Part shown: positions 23,761 through 30,833 of the stretch, in pieces
Layout: every line of letters begins with the position of its first letter
How positions within the stretch are numbered: position 1 is the stretch's first letter
Assembly (NCBI GenBank): GCA_964453155.1
Contig: CAYVQU010000053.1
Span: 1-30,833, forward strand
Direction: 5' to 3'
DNA from: CAYVQU01 sp964453155
GTDB lineage: Bacteria; Chloroflexota; Anaerolineae; Anaerolineales; UBA11858
DNA: 30,833 nt
Notes under the pieces: model-generated
The model's input: the letters and a program-made list of their open reading frames with translations, nothing else
Databases searched by the model: none
Told to the model about the DNA's origin: nothing
Position numbers and translations under genes: made by a program

Positions 23761-23874
23761 TCAAAATCTCAAACGGAGCACAAAATCACTGCTCCCATCG
23801 CCATTGCCGTCTGCAAAACTCCGCGGATATATTTGGTAGAAAACGGCTGTTTGCCACCATTTGGGATTTGTCAT
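23761..23874 (-). pseudogene. 5' relic of a second GH13 gene (alpha-glucosidase type)
   Basis: A 37-codon frame begins at the ATG at 23874 with AAGGA 5-6 bases upstream. Its residues WWQTAVFYQIYPRSFADGNG (6-25) followed by DG are the conserved first strand of cytoplasmic GH13 enzymes (oligo-1,6-glucosidase, alpha-glucosidase). The expected continuation GIGDL-x-GI is replaced by SSDFVLRLRF and a stop. The rest of the roughly 530-residue enzyme is missing, including all catalytic residues. It is not a copy of the adjacent amylase, which has FYEIFVRSF at this point and a signal peptide. The last few residues could be the original C-terminus joined by a deletion, but this cannot be proven from the window. 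Confidence 0.8.
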
Positions 23875-23893
23875 GTTTTCCTTGATTGGGTAA

Positions 23894-23928
23894 GTGTCGG
23901 CAATGGATTCGACATCCATTGCCGACAC
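23894..23928 (-). terminator. Perfect hairpin after the last ABC ATPase gene
   Basis: GTGTCGGCAATGGA (23894-23907) and its exact complement (23915-23928) form a 14-bp stem with a 7-base loop, 6 bases after the stop of the ATPase gene. There is no U-run downstream, so it may protect the 3' end or partly terminate rather than act as a classic terminator. Confidence 0.55.
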
Positions 23929-23934
23929 AAGAAG

Positions 23935-24999
23935 TTATGCTTCTTGCTCAAGTTGGGCGATCCCCTTGAGCTCGAGTTGATCGGCAAGGTGGCAAGAGAC
24001 GTAGTGATCGGGTTTCAGCTCGCGCAGTTGTGGGACTTCAGTTTTACATTTGTCCACGGCATACCGGCAACGCGGGTGGAACAGACATCCCGGCGGTGGG
24101 TTACCAGGGTCGGCGACGTCACCTTCCATGATGATGCGTTCTTTTTGCATGCGAGGATTGGGTCGCGGGACGGCAGACATCAACGCTTCAGTGTACGGAT
24201 GGAGGGGATTGTTGTAAAGCTCCATCGATCCTGCCATTTCCGCAATCCGTCCAACGTACATCACGGCTACCCGGTCAGAGATATGTTGAACCACGCTTAA
24301 GTCATGGGCGATGAAGATGTAAGCCAGGTTGAAGTCGGCTTTCAGGTCGTTCATCAGGTTGAGCGTCTGGGCCTGCACTGACACATCCAAAGCAGAAACC
24401 GGCTCATCACAGATGATAACCTGGGGGTTGAGCGCCAGCGACCGGGCAATGCCGATGCGTTGGCGCTGGCCACCCGAGAACTCGTGAGGATAGCGGCGGA
24501 TATGCTCCGGACGCAAACCCACCCGTTCTAGCAGAGAGACAACGTAGTCTTCGGTGTCCGGGGCAATTTTGTCGTGAATCACCATTGGTTCGGTGATGAT
24601 ATCGTAGACCGTCATCCGGGGATTGAGCGAGCCAATGGGATCCTGGAATATCATTGAGATATCTTGGCGGACAGCCTTCAACTGTTGTTTGTCTAGATCA
24701 CCCACGTTTACCCATTCGGGTTTCCCGCTGGTTGACAACGCGCGGGATTTGAACATGACGGTGCCATCAGTGGGTTCGTAAATTCTTAAAACGGCGCGGC
24801 CGGCGGTGGTTTTGCCACAGCCACTTTCGCCGACCAGCCCGAGGGTTTCACCTTCACGCAAAAAGAAATCCACATCGTCGACAGCCTTTACATAACCTAC
24901 AACGCGTCGCAACATGCCACCGGTGACCGGGAAGTACTTTTTGAGTTGTTTTACATCGAGGATGACCTTGTCATCCTTGGGTTTGAAATTGTCAGTCAT
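23935..24999 (-). CDS. Opp/Dpp-type ABC transporter ATPase (OppF-like)
   Basis: The 354-residue protein has Walker A GESGCGKT (about residues 57-64), the signature FSGGQRQR, Walker B VIICDEPVSALD, the switch His in AHDLS, and the C-terminal oligopeptide-transporter extension with NPPPGCLFHPRC and further Cys residues (C-x5-C-x6-C pattern). It is the second of two ATPases energising import by the permease pair. The start at 24999 is preceded by GAGGAGGAAGG and lies 15 bases after the OppD-like gene. The Cys cluster in the extension is common in DppD/OppF proteins and has been linked to an iron-sulfur cluster in some of them. It is the last transporter gene before the hairpin at 23894. Confidence 0.93.
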   Translation of the reverse strand: MTDNFKPKDDKVILDVKQLKKYFPVTGGMLRRVVGYVKAVDDVDFFLREGETLGLVGESGCGKTTAGRAVLRIYEPTDGTVMFKSRALSTSGKPEWVNVGDLDKQQLKAVRQDISMIFQDPIGSLNPRMTVYDIITEPMVIHDKIAPDTEDYVVSLLERVGLRPEHIRRYPHEFSGGQRQRIGIARSLALNPQVIICDEPVSALDVSVQAQTLNLMNDLKADFNLAYIFIAHDLSVVQHISDRVAVMYVGRIAEMAGSMELYNNPLHPYTEALMSAVPRPNPRMQKERIIMEGDVADPGNPPPGCLFHPRCRYAVDKCKTEVPQLRELKPDHYVSCHLADQLELKGIAQLEQEA

Positions 25000-25014
25000 G
25001 TTTTCCTTCCTCCT

Positions 25015-26139
25015 CTACGCGGCGTCCTTGATTGCCTGGGCTTCAGCGGTTTGGGGCCAGCATTTATCATAGAGTAAACACCGCGCCCAGTGACCGTCAA
25101 CGACTTCGGCGTAATCTGGGTAGATCTTATCGCACTTGCCGGGCATGTGGTCGGGGCAGCGCGGATGGAAAACGCAACCGGACGGCAAATCGAAGGGGCT
25201 GGGGACCATGCCGGTGATGGTTTCGAGTTCGGATTTTTTCTCACCGATTTCGGGGATCGAACCCAGCAGCGAGACCGCGTATGGGTGCTTTGGGTTTTCG
25301 AATAACTCAATCACATCGGCCCGTTCGACTTCCTTGCCCATGTACATCACCACAATTTCATCGGCGATCTCGGCGATCACGCCCAGGTTGTGGGTGATGA
25401 ACATGATGGCCATGTCGGCCGTTTCTTGGAGTTCACGCATCAGGTCCAAAATTTGAGCCTCAATCGATACATCCAGCGCCGTGGTTGGTTCATCGGCAAT
25501 CAGTAGATCGGGCAAGGCCGAGAGAGCAATCGCGATCATAACGCGCTGGCGTTGACCACCACTCAACTGGTGAGGGTAACTGTCCACGCGTTGTTCAGGG
25601 TTGGGTAGTCCAACTCGCTGAAGCATATCCACCGCGATTTCTCGAGCTTCATTGTCGTCGACGTTCTTTTTGGCCTGTAAATTTTTGGTCATGGTTTCGC
25701 CAATTGTTTCGGCTCTGCTGAAACGGTGTAATTTGGCAGCTTCCATGATGTGGAATCCGGCACTGAACACGGGGGTTAGGGAGCTCATCGGCTCTTGGAA
25801 GATCATTCCGATGTGGCCGCCTCTGATTTTGCGAATGCGTTGACCGTCTTTGCTCAGTTGATCAATGCGAACTTCCTCGATCGTTTCATCACCATTCTGA
25901 CTGGTTTTTTCGAAGAAGGTGATCTCACCACGCATTTGTCCGGGTTTGGGGACCATGTTCATGATGGCTTTGGCGGTGATGGATTTACCACAACCACTTT
26001 CACCGATAATTCCGAGGGTTTGCCCGCGGTAAATGGTAAAACTGGCCCCATCTACCGCATGCACAATCCCATCACGAACGTCAAATTCAACATGGAGATC
26101 ACGTACTTTTACTAAGGGTTGTCTGGTTTCTTCACTCAT
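25015..26139 (-). CDS. Opp/Dpp-type ABC transporter ATPase (OppD-like)
   Basis: The 374-residue protein shows Walker A GESGCGKS (about residues 41-48), Q-loop FQEPMSSL, signature LSGGQRQR, Walker B LLIADEPTTALD, the switch His in THNLG and the oligopeptide-transporter C-terminal segment with SGCVFHPRC. It pairs with the ATPase encoded next to form the heterodimeric motor of a peptide/nickel/oligosaccharide-type importer. GGAG lies 8 bases before the ATG at 26139, and the gap to the permease gene upstream is 18 bases, so the genes form one operon. An insertion of about 20 residues rich in Glu and Asp after GEITFFEK is a little longer than usual. Confidence 0.93.
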   Translation of the reverse strand: MSEETRQPLVKVRDLHVEFDVRDGIVHAVDGASFTIYRGQTLGIIGESGCGKSITAKAIMNMVPKPGQMRGEITFFEKTSQNGDETIEEVRIDQLSKDGQRIRKIRGGHIGMIFQEPMSSLTPVFSAGFHIMEAAKLHRFSRAETIGETMTKNLQAKKNVDDNEAREIAVDMLQRVGLPNPEQRVDSYPHQLSGGQRQRVMIAIALSALPDLLIADEPTTALDVSIEAQILDLMRELQETADMAIMFITHNLGVIAEIADEIVVMYMGKEVERADVIELFENPKHPYAVSLLGSIPEIGEKKSELETITGMVPSPFDLPSGCVFHPRCPDHMPGKCDKIYPDYAEVVDGHWARCLLYDKCWPQTAEAQAIKDAA

Positions 26140-26157
26140 GTCATTTTCTCCATTCGA

Positions 26158-27300
26158 CTATTTGCTGTAGGGATCCATCGCATCTCGCAGGCCGTCACCT
26201 AACATGTTGTAGGAGAGGATGGCCAGGAGGATGAAGGGAACCGTCCAGAGGAGATGGGGGGCAAAGCGGATGGACCGGATGCTATTGGCATCTTGCAGCA
26301 GGGTGCCCCAGCTTACGGTCGGGGGAACCAGCCCTAACCCAAAGTAACTCAGGGCAGTTTCCAGCAGGATCATGCCAGGGATTTTTAGGGTCGCAATCAC
26401 GATGACATGGCTCATGGTCGCCGGGATCAGATGGTTGAAGATGATCCGGCGGTCGGAGGCCCCAAAGCTTTGGGCAGCCAATACATATTGCTCTTCGCGG
26501 CCGGCCAATACCAATCCACGCACCTGTCGGGCCAAACCACCCCATTGGACTAACGCCAGGAGGATGGTGACCATGAAAAACACGCGGGTTGGGGGCCAGT
26601 CGATTGGCACCGCCGCACCCAAGGCCAGGAATAGTGGTTCCTGGGGGAAGGCCGAGAGAAATTCGGTAATCCGCATGATGATGATGTCAGTGGCACCACC
26701 ATAAAATCCGGAGGCCGCTCCTGCAGTCACCCCGACGAACAGGAAGACGACCACACTAAAGAGCCCAATGAACATCGAAATCCGCCCTCCGTAAAGGATT
26801 CGGGAGAATAGATCTCGGCCCAGATTATCGGTACCCATCAAGAAGATTTTGGCATCTTCATCATTTGATTTCGTACCAAAAAGATGAATCGTGGTGGGTA
26901 TGAACCCTAATATCTTAGTTTCTTCACCTTTTACAAAGAAATACACCGGATACAGTCGGGAAGGATCCCTTTCAAAAGTGCGTTTGCGGGTTTTCGTATC
27001 GATTTTTTTCTCAAGTCCATAAACATGCGGGCGGAGGGAAAAATTACCGTCTGAATCCCTAAAGGTTAACCCGGTTGGTTGGGCTTCAATGAAGGATGAT
27101 TCTAGCTCTTTGGGGTAGGGGGCAAAAAATTCGGCGAAGAAAACACAGACAATATAGAAAATCGCCAGCATGATCGCGCCTAAAACCGCAGTCCGGTTCT
27201 TTTTGAATTTCCACCATACTAAGGCCCAATAGCTTTGGCTAATTTGTTCTTCTTTTTCTTCTTCTTGGACAATACCAGTTGTTTTTTCAGATTCAGTCAT
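26158..27300 (-). CDS. Opp/Dpp-type ABC transporter permease (OppC-like)
   Basis: The 380-residue protein has a cytoplasmic N-terminus, a first membrane helix at about residues 35-58, then an outside segment of about 100 residues, longer than usual, and five further helices. The EAA-type coupling loop is QYVLAAQSFGASDRRIIFNH (about residues 259-278). The C-terminus ends GDGLRDAMDPYSK, a typical OppC/DppC ending. It forms the channel with the OppB-like permease encoded 10 bases upstream. AGGAG lies before the ATG at 27300. The long loop after helix 1 (IDTKTRKRTFERDPSR and around) occurs in several large-substrate Opp systems of Chloroflexota-like genomes and may touch the binding protein; that role is inference. 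Confidence 0.92.
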   Translation of the reverse strand: MTESEKTTGIVQEEEKEEQISQSYWALVWWKFKKNRTAVLGAIMLAIFYIVCVFFAEFFAPYPKELESSFIEAQPTGLTFRDSDGNFSLRPHVYGLEKKIDTKTRKRTFERDPSRLYPVYFFVKGEETKILGFIPTTIHLFGTKSNDEDAKIFLMGTDNLGRDLFSRILYGGRISMFIGLFSVVVFLFVGVTAGAASGFYGGATDIIIMRITEFLSAFPQEPLFLALGAAVPIDWPPTRVFFMVTILLALVQWGGLARQVRGLVLAGREEQYVLAAQSFGASDRRIIFNHLIPATMSHVIVIATLKIPGMILLETALSYFGLGLVPPTVSWGTLLQDANSIRSIRFAPHLLWTVPFILLAILSYNMLGDGLRDAMDPYSK

Positions 27301-27310
27301 GGTTTATCTC

Positions 27311-28297
27311 CTACTCTAACCGGATGCGGGGATCGACCCAGGCTAAAACGACATCCGCGATAACAGCTCCAACCAGAACCATTAAAGTGATAAATACCAA
27401 TACCGTACCGGCCATGTACATATCTTGGGTTAACAGCGCCTGGATATAAAGTGGTCCCATGGTGGGCAGACTAAGCACAACTTCCACCAAAATATTACCG
27501 GCCAGGATCCCGGGGAAGGTTTCAGTCCCCAGAATTACAATGAGCGGGTTGATTGCCATCCGGACGGCATGCCGCCAAATGACAGTTTGATTTTTGAGCC
27601 CCCGGGCCCGCGCGGCCTCAATGAACGGCTGCCCCAAGGTGTCGAGTAGGTTACCGCGCATGATGCGGATTGTGCCTGCAGTGCCCGTGATCGCCCCGAT
27701 TAGTGCTGGGACCCAAAGATGCTTGAGCAAATCCCAAACTTTGGCTAAACTCCAGGGAGCATCTTGAAATTCTCTAGAGAATAGCCCAACTACATCTTGA
27801 TCTAGCTTCACGACGGCGATATATAAAACCACCAAGGCTAGCAAAAACGGCGGGATACCGATGCCTAAAAAGCTCATTGTGGTTGCGATTTGGTCGCCTA
27901 ACGAGTATTGTTTTACAGCCGAAAAAACACCCACCGGGATGGCGATTGCCCAGGTGAATGCGGTCGTTGCTAGAGCCAGTGTCACCGAAAGTGGGAAACG
28001 TTGCTCTAGCAGGGTGGCTACGGGTTGATCGTATTCAAACGAAAGTCCAAAATCTCCTTTTACGAAGTTGGAAGCCCACAACCAATACTGAGTCAACAGT
28101 GGTTTGTCGAGACCATACCTTTCCCGGTACTCATCGATGCGTAACTCGGCACTTTTATCACCCCGCGCCTGTAATTCAGCGATTTTTTGGGTCATAAAAT
28201 CGCCGGGTGGGAGCGTTATGATGATGAAGCTGACGAAGGATACAATAACCAGCATGATGAGTGCATAGAAAATCCTTCTTACTAAAAATGAAAGCAT
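27311..28297 (-). CDS. Opp/Dpp-type ABC transporter permease (OppB-like)
   Basis: The 328-residue protein has six membrane helices; the first starts at residue 8 (RIFYALIMLVIVSFVSFII). LPPGDF after helix 1, YGLDKPLLTQYW, and the EAA loop FIEAARARGLKNQTVIWRHA (about residues 226-245) are conserved in OppB/DppB proteins, and it ends DVVLAWVDPRIRLE. The ATG at 28297 follows GGAGGAGG at a good distance. Two hairpins and a pair of direct repeats lie between it and the binding-protein gene, which suggests that the permease and ATPase genes are expressed at a lower level than the binding protein, as is common in such operons. Confidence 0.93.
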   Translation of the reverse strand: MLSFLVRRIFYALIMLVIVSFVSFIIITLPPGDFMTQKIAELQARGDKSAELRIDEYRERYGLDKPLLTQYWLWASNFVKGDFGLSFEYDQPVATLLEQRFPLSVTLALATTAFTWAIAIPVGVFSAVKQYSLGDQIATTMSFLGIGIPPFLLALVVLYIAVVKLDQDVVGLFSREFQDAPWSLAKVWDLLKHLWVPALIGAITGTAGTIRIMRGNLLDTLGQPFIEAARARGLKNQTVIWRHAVRMAINPLIVILGTETFPGILAGNILVEVVLSLPTMGPLYIQALLTQDMYMAGTVLVFITLMVLVGAVIADVVLAWVDPRIRLE

Positions 28298-28347
28298 AAT
28301 TCGTCCTCCTCCATCTGCTGAGGGCTGAAAACTAAATAACAGCCAAA

Positions 28348-28405
28348 GTTACTGAATTTTCATTGCCGTTTCAGCTTGACTTTTGTAGGTTACTGAGTTT
28401 TCATT
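28348..28405. repeat. Pair of 17-base direct repeats upstream of the permease gene
   Basis: GTTACTGAATTTTCATT (28348-28364) and GTTACTGAGTTTTCATT (28389-28405) differ at one base and are spaced 41 bases apart, close to four helical turns. They lie between the binding-protein hairpins and the permease ribosome site. They could be a regulator-binding pair, or remnants of a local duplication. Confidence 0.5.
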
Positions 28406-28449
28406 CCTTAACAGACCGGACCAGCGCAATTGCTTGCATTGATACATTT

Positions 28450-28486
28450 CAGGGGAGACCAGCGGTAAACATTTTGGCCTCCCCTG
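28450..28486 (-). terminator. Second hairpin after the binding-protein gene
   Basis: CAGGGGAG (28450-28457) and CTCCCCTG (28479-28486) pair perfectly, and CCA/TGG pairing can extend the stem after a mismatch. No clear U-run follows. It probably reinforces the hairpin at 28500-28530. Confidence 0.45.
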
Positions 28487-28499
28487 CTTATTACTAAAC

Positions 28500-28530
28500 A
28501 AAGTGGCAGGTGATTTTCACCTGCCACTTT
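28500..28530 (-). terminator. Intrinsic terminator or attenuator after the binding-protein gene
   Basis: A perfect 13-bp stem, AAAGTGGCAGGTG (28500-28512) with its complement (28518-28530), encloses a 5-base loop. On the minus strand it starts 11 bases after the binding-protein stop and is followed by TGTTTAG after the stem's own TTT. It can end most transcripts after the binding-protein gene while letting some read into the permease genes. Confidence 0.75.
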
Positions 28531-28541
28531 TGACGTACTAA

Positions 28542-30632
28542 CTATTGACCCATGCTTTCCATTCGCAGGTCTTCCTGCATCCAGAATTGCTCGGGGTTGA
28601 GGTTACCAGGGCTGCCGGGTGCCCACGGACCGAGGATTACCAGGTCGGGAATACCCATGAAGCCGTTGCGGACGACAACAGGCATGGCCTGGTCGCCAGT
28701 ACCACCGATCATGAAGGGGCCATGGTCGATATGGATCTGAATGGCTTCATAAATGATCTGATGGCGTTCATCAATATCCGCGGTCGCGAGACCTTTGTCG
28801 TAGAGACCTTGCAGCTCGTAAGCGTAGGTGGTTCCAGGCTGGGGTTCCCAACCCTCTTCACCACCGGTTGCCCGGTACTTACCCTCGAGCGGCCAGGAGC
28901 GGTTGTCACGCAGCGGGAAGACCCAGTCGGGGTAGGTCCAGAGATCGAGCTCAGAGGCATGCATGTTGCGGAGCATGTAGAGACCCTGGGTCTGGCGCAG
29001 ATCCCAGTCGGGTTGACCGCGCAGGTCGTTGATCAGGACATTGACGCCCACATCTTCGAGGTTCGCAGCGTAGATTTCGGTCGCGGCTTGCACACCACCA
29101 CCACCCCAGTCACCCAGATCGAGGACTAATTGGAGGGCAGCACCGCTGGGCAGATCGCGGAAGCCATCGCCATCAGCGTCAACAAAGCCGGCGGCGTCGA
29201 AGTGTTCGGCGGCCAAGGCAGCATCGGTTTCAACATAAGCATCACGCCAGGATTCGTAAATGGCCTGACCCTCGGCGCTGGCGAAGTGCCAGGCCTGCGG
29301 GGAAATGGTAGCGTTGGAGGGGTAGCCAATGCCATCCCAAACCACATCAACCATGCGTTGGCGATCCAGAGTGTGGGAGAGACCAATGCGGAAGTCCTGG
29401 TTTTGCAGCAGATCGCGAATTTCTTCCCAGGTATCGGGGTAGGTCTCAGAATCGGCGAAGTTCATGTTGAGTAGCCAGCCAGGATAGGCACCGGCACCGT
29501 TTACAGAACCTTCGTGGATGTAGTAATCACCAGCTTCAGCCTGTTCAAGCAAGAAGGGGATGTTGACCGGATTGGTCGTTCCACGGAAGGAAGCTTCGTA
29601 CTTACCCTGGGAAAGTTCCAGCAGCCGGACTTCTTCGTCAGAGACGAGTTTGACGTCGACTGCATCGATGTAAGGCAACTGGTTGCCTTCGGCATCCACT
29701 TTCCAGTAGTAGGGGTTACGGGTGTAAACGTTGCGCTCGCCGGGGATCACAGTGGTGGGGCACCAGGCGTGGAGGCAGGGGTAGCCTTCAACGTTACCGA
29801 ACCAGTCACCACCATTGACAACCTTCTCAAGATCTTCGTAAGTCTTGGAGCTGTCGTAGTTGGGGTCGTGGGGGCTCAGGAAGTGCTTGGGGCGCTCCAT
29901 GGGCTGCCATTCCCAGAAACCCTGGCCGACGATGAAGGTGGCGATGTAGTGCGGCTCGCCCCACTCGAAGACCATGGTCTTGTCATCGGGGAAGGAGACT
30001 TCCATGGCGGTGCCATCAGAGTCGAAGCCCCACCACGGGATTGTAACGAGTTTGAAATCGTCATTGTTCGCCAGTTCCCACCAGTAGCCCATGTCTTCAG
30101 TGGTGCTGAAGGGGGTGCCGTCGGACCATTTGAGGCCTTCGCGGAAGATCCAGGTCAGGGTCTTGCCATCTTCAGAAACGATGTATTCTTTGACCAGACC
30201 GGGTTCGTAACCGGTGTAATCGCGTTTCCAGCGGACGGGCGGATCGTAGATGGCCATGGCGATGTTACCGTAGCCCTGCCACCAGGTCATACCGTGCCAG
30301 ATGCCGCCATATTCGCCGATGCCGTCAACGCCAGAGATTACCATGATGTCTTCAGCAACCGGAAGGCGTTCTTCAACGGGGGGCAGATCGCCAGCAGCAA
30401 CCATTTCGGCCAGCATAGGGGCCTCGCTGAACTCTGAGCCTTCTTCAAGGACGACCGGGGTGGGGGTAGCTTCGTCAGCAACGATCGCGCCACCGGTGTC
30501 AACTTCTTCCATGGCTTCTTCTTCCATGGCTTCTTCCATTGGTTCCTCAGCGGGTTGGCCACCGCAGGCTGCCAAAACCATGGCAACTGCGATCAGCAAG
30601 CCGAGGAGTAAATATAATTTGGTGCTTTTCAT
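28542..30632 (-). CDS. ABC transporter substrate-binding lipoprotein (SBP_bac_5 family)
   Basis: The 696-residue protein starts MKSTKLYLLLGLLIAVAM and has a lipobox VLAACGG, so it is a lipid-anchored extracellular protein. An acidic linker follows with short Met-Glu repeats (PMEEAMEEEAMEE). The body is a family 5 binding protein: WIFREGLKWSDGTPFSTTED (about residues 162-181), YTRNPYYWKVD and an RIGLSHTLDRQRMVD helix. At nearly 700 residues it is longer than DppA or OppA. Family 5 proteins bind peptides, nickel complexes or oligosaccharides. The ATG at 30632 follows GGAGGAG by 6 bases; a GTG two codons earlier is less likely. Association with GH13 genes favours an oligosaccharide ligand, but this is inference. 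An EF-hand-like DADGDGFRD occurs near residue 494. Confidence 0.92.
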   Translation of the reverse strand: MKSTKLYLLLGLLIAVAMVLAACGGQPAEEPMEEAMEEEAMEEVDTGGAIVADEATPTPVVLEEGSEFSEAPMLAEMVAAGDLPPVEERLPVAEDIMVISGVDGIGEYGGIWHGMTWWQGYGNIAMAIYDPPVRWKRDYTGYEPGLVKEYIVSEDGKTLTWIFREGLKWSDGTPFSTTEDMGYWWELANNDDFKLVTIPWWGFDSDGTAMEVSFPDDKTMVFEWGEPHYIATFIVGQGFWEWQPMERPKHFLSPHDPNYDSSKTYEDLEKVVNGGDWFGNVEGYPCLHAWCPTTVIPGERNVYTRNPYYWKVDAEGNQLPYIDAVDVKLVSDEEVRLLELSQGKYEASFRGTTNPVNIPFLLEQAEAGDYYIHEGSVNGAGAYPGWLLNMNFADSETYPDTWEEIRDLLQNQDFRIGLSHTLDRQRMVDVVWDGIGYPSNATISPQAWHFASAEGQAIYESWRDAYVETDAALAAEHFDAAGFVDADGDGFRDLPSGAALQLVLDLGDWGGGGVQAATEIYAANLEDVGVNVLINDLRGQPDWDLRQTQGLYMLRNMHASELDLWTYPDWVFPLRDNRSWPLEGKYRATGGEEGWEPQPGTTYAYELQGLYDKGLATADIDERHQIIYEAIQIHIDHGPFMIGGTGDQAMPVVVRNGFMGIPDLVILGPWAPGSPGNLNPEQFWMQEDLRMESMGQ

Positions 30633-30715
30633 GAGCACTCCTCCTATAATGTGTTTTGAAAGTGTTTTTTAGTAAAACTAGGTGTAATTGAATTTATACC
30701 TTCTTGGATAGGGCC

Positions 30716-30726
30716 TCACCTCCTTT
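30716..30726 (-). promoter_or_regulatory. Perfect Shine-Dalgarno-like sequence with no following start codon
   Basis: AAAGGAGGTGA on the minus strand is complementary to the 16S 3' end over its whole length, yet no ATG, GTG or TTG lies at a usable distance after it. It is 84 bases before the start of the binding-protein gene, which has its own GGAGGAG. It could be a ribosome-binding mRNA stabiliser of the STAB-SD kind described for the cry3A mRNA. Confidence 0.45.
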
Positions 30727-30798
30727 CAAGTGAGAAACGTACAAAAATTTGATTTTTCTCCGTTTTTCTTCGTTTAACATTGTGACTCTACTGCAAAA

Positions 30799-30813
30799 AG
30801 GGTGCTAGACCCT
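30799..30813 (-). terminator. Weak hairpin with U-run near the right edge
   Basis: On the minus strand AGGGT and ACCCT form a 5-bp stem around CTAGC, followed directly by TTTTTG. This could be the terminator of a gene lying beyond the window, but the stem is short. The rest of 30633-30833 shows no gene. Confidence 0.3.
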
Positions 30814-30833
30814 CCTCAAAACAGCAAAAGTTT

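Noticed and set aside
23833..24300. Plus-strand open frame of 155 codons
   Set aside because: It crosses the stop of the ATPase gene and the GH13 relic on the opposite strand; both of these have clear family matches and this frame has none.
29514..30437. Long plus-strand open frame of 307 codons
   Set aside because: It lies entirely within the substrate-binding protein gene on the other strand, has no ribosome site or recognisable domain, and reflects codon bias of the real gene.
30707..30727. Fragment of a 16S rRNA 3' end on the plus strand (TCACCTCCTTT)
   Set aside because: Only the anti-Shine-Dalgarno part matches and no further rRNA sequence adjoins it, so a Shine-Dalgarno-like element on the minus strand is the simpler reading.

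Overview
The window looks like part of a chromosome from a member of the Chloroflexota, probably an Anaerolineae-like lineage. This is an inference from gene content: a very large HTH/Ser-Thr kinase/STAND NTPase/WD40 protein, a class III cyclase fused to an AAA ATPase and tetratricopeptide-type repeats, a lipoprotein substrate-binding protein with an acidic Met-Glu-rich linker after its lipobox, an LLM (F420-type) oxidoreductase, and several palindromic intergenic repeats. Almost every gene is on the minus strand. The exceptions are the tail of an acyltransferase at the left edge and one small membrane protein near 21.1 kb. No RNA gene, CRISPR array, insertion sequence or phage gene was seen.

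Layout in minus-strand transcription order (right to left). 30.6-23.9 kb: a complete Opp/Dpp-type ABC importer (substrate-binding lipoprotein, two permeases, two ATPases), with hairpins after the binding-protein gene and after the last ATPase gene. 23.9-22.0 kb: a 37-codon remnant of a cytoplasmic GH13 alpha-glucosidase, then an intact GH13 alpha-amylase lipoprotein. 21.7-21.3 kb: a free-standing cyclic-nucleotide-binding protein. 21.0-19.2 kb: an apparently leaderless ECF sigma factor, its zinc-finger anti-sigma factor, and a small membrane protein that duplicates the anti-sigma membrane module. 19.1-15.1 kb: a membrane glycosyltransferase fused to a sialidase-type propeller, then a GH172 protein. 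14.9-13.6 kb: an LLM oxidoreductase and a small lipoprotein that is essentially a signal peptide joined to the C-terminal domain of a GH97 glucosidase. 13.3-9.7 kb: adenylate cyclase/AAA/repeat protein followed by a collapsed metallophosphoesterase gene. 9.6-6.7 kb: an S41 peptidase overlapping an M3 oligopeptidase. 6.5-0.15 kb: the kinase/STAND/WD40 gene, an intact metallophosphoesterase and a Nudix hydrolase, tightly packed.

Three observations stand out. First, three loci (metallophosphoesterase at 9.8 kb, GH13 at 23.8 kb, GH97 at 13.7 kb) look like genes collapsed by internal, frame-preserving deletions that leave the 5' end and a short open frame. The metallophosphoesterase case can be aligned directly to an intact paralogue in the same window. 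Second, the kinase operon and the peptidase operon are preceded by two clearly related promoters (TTGATA or TTGTAA, 17 bases, then TATAAT, with similar spacers and similar upstream CGAT-type repeats). The first kinase-operon protein carries an N-terminal HTH that could act on both. Third, two different large signalling ATPases are each followed immediately by the same metallophosphoesterase, intact in one case and a relic in the other.

The carbohydrate genes (ABC importer, GH13 amylase, GH13 relic, GH172, GH97 relic) suggest uptake of plant- or microbe-derived oligosaccharides. The signalling genes (cyclase, cNMP receptor, kinase/STAND, ECF sigma pair) make up the other theme.
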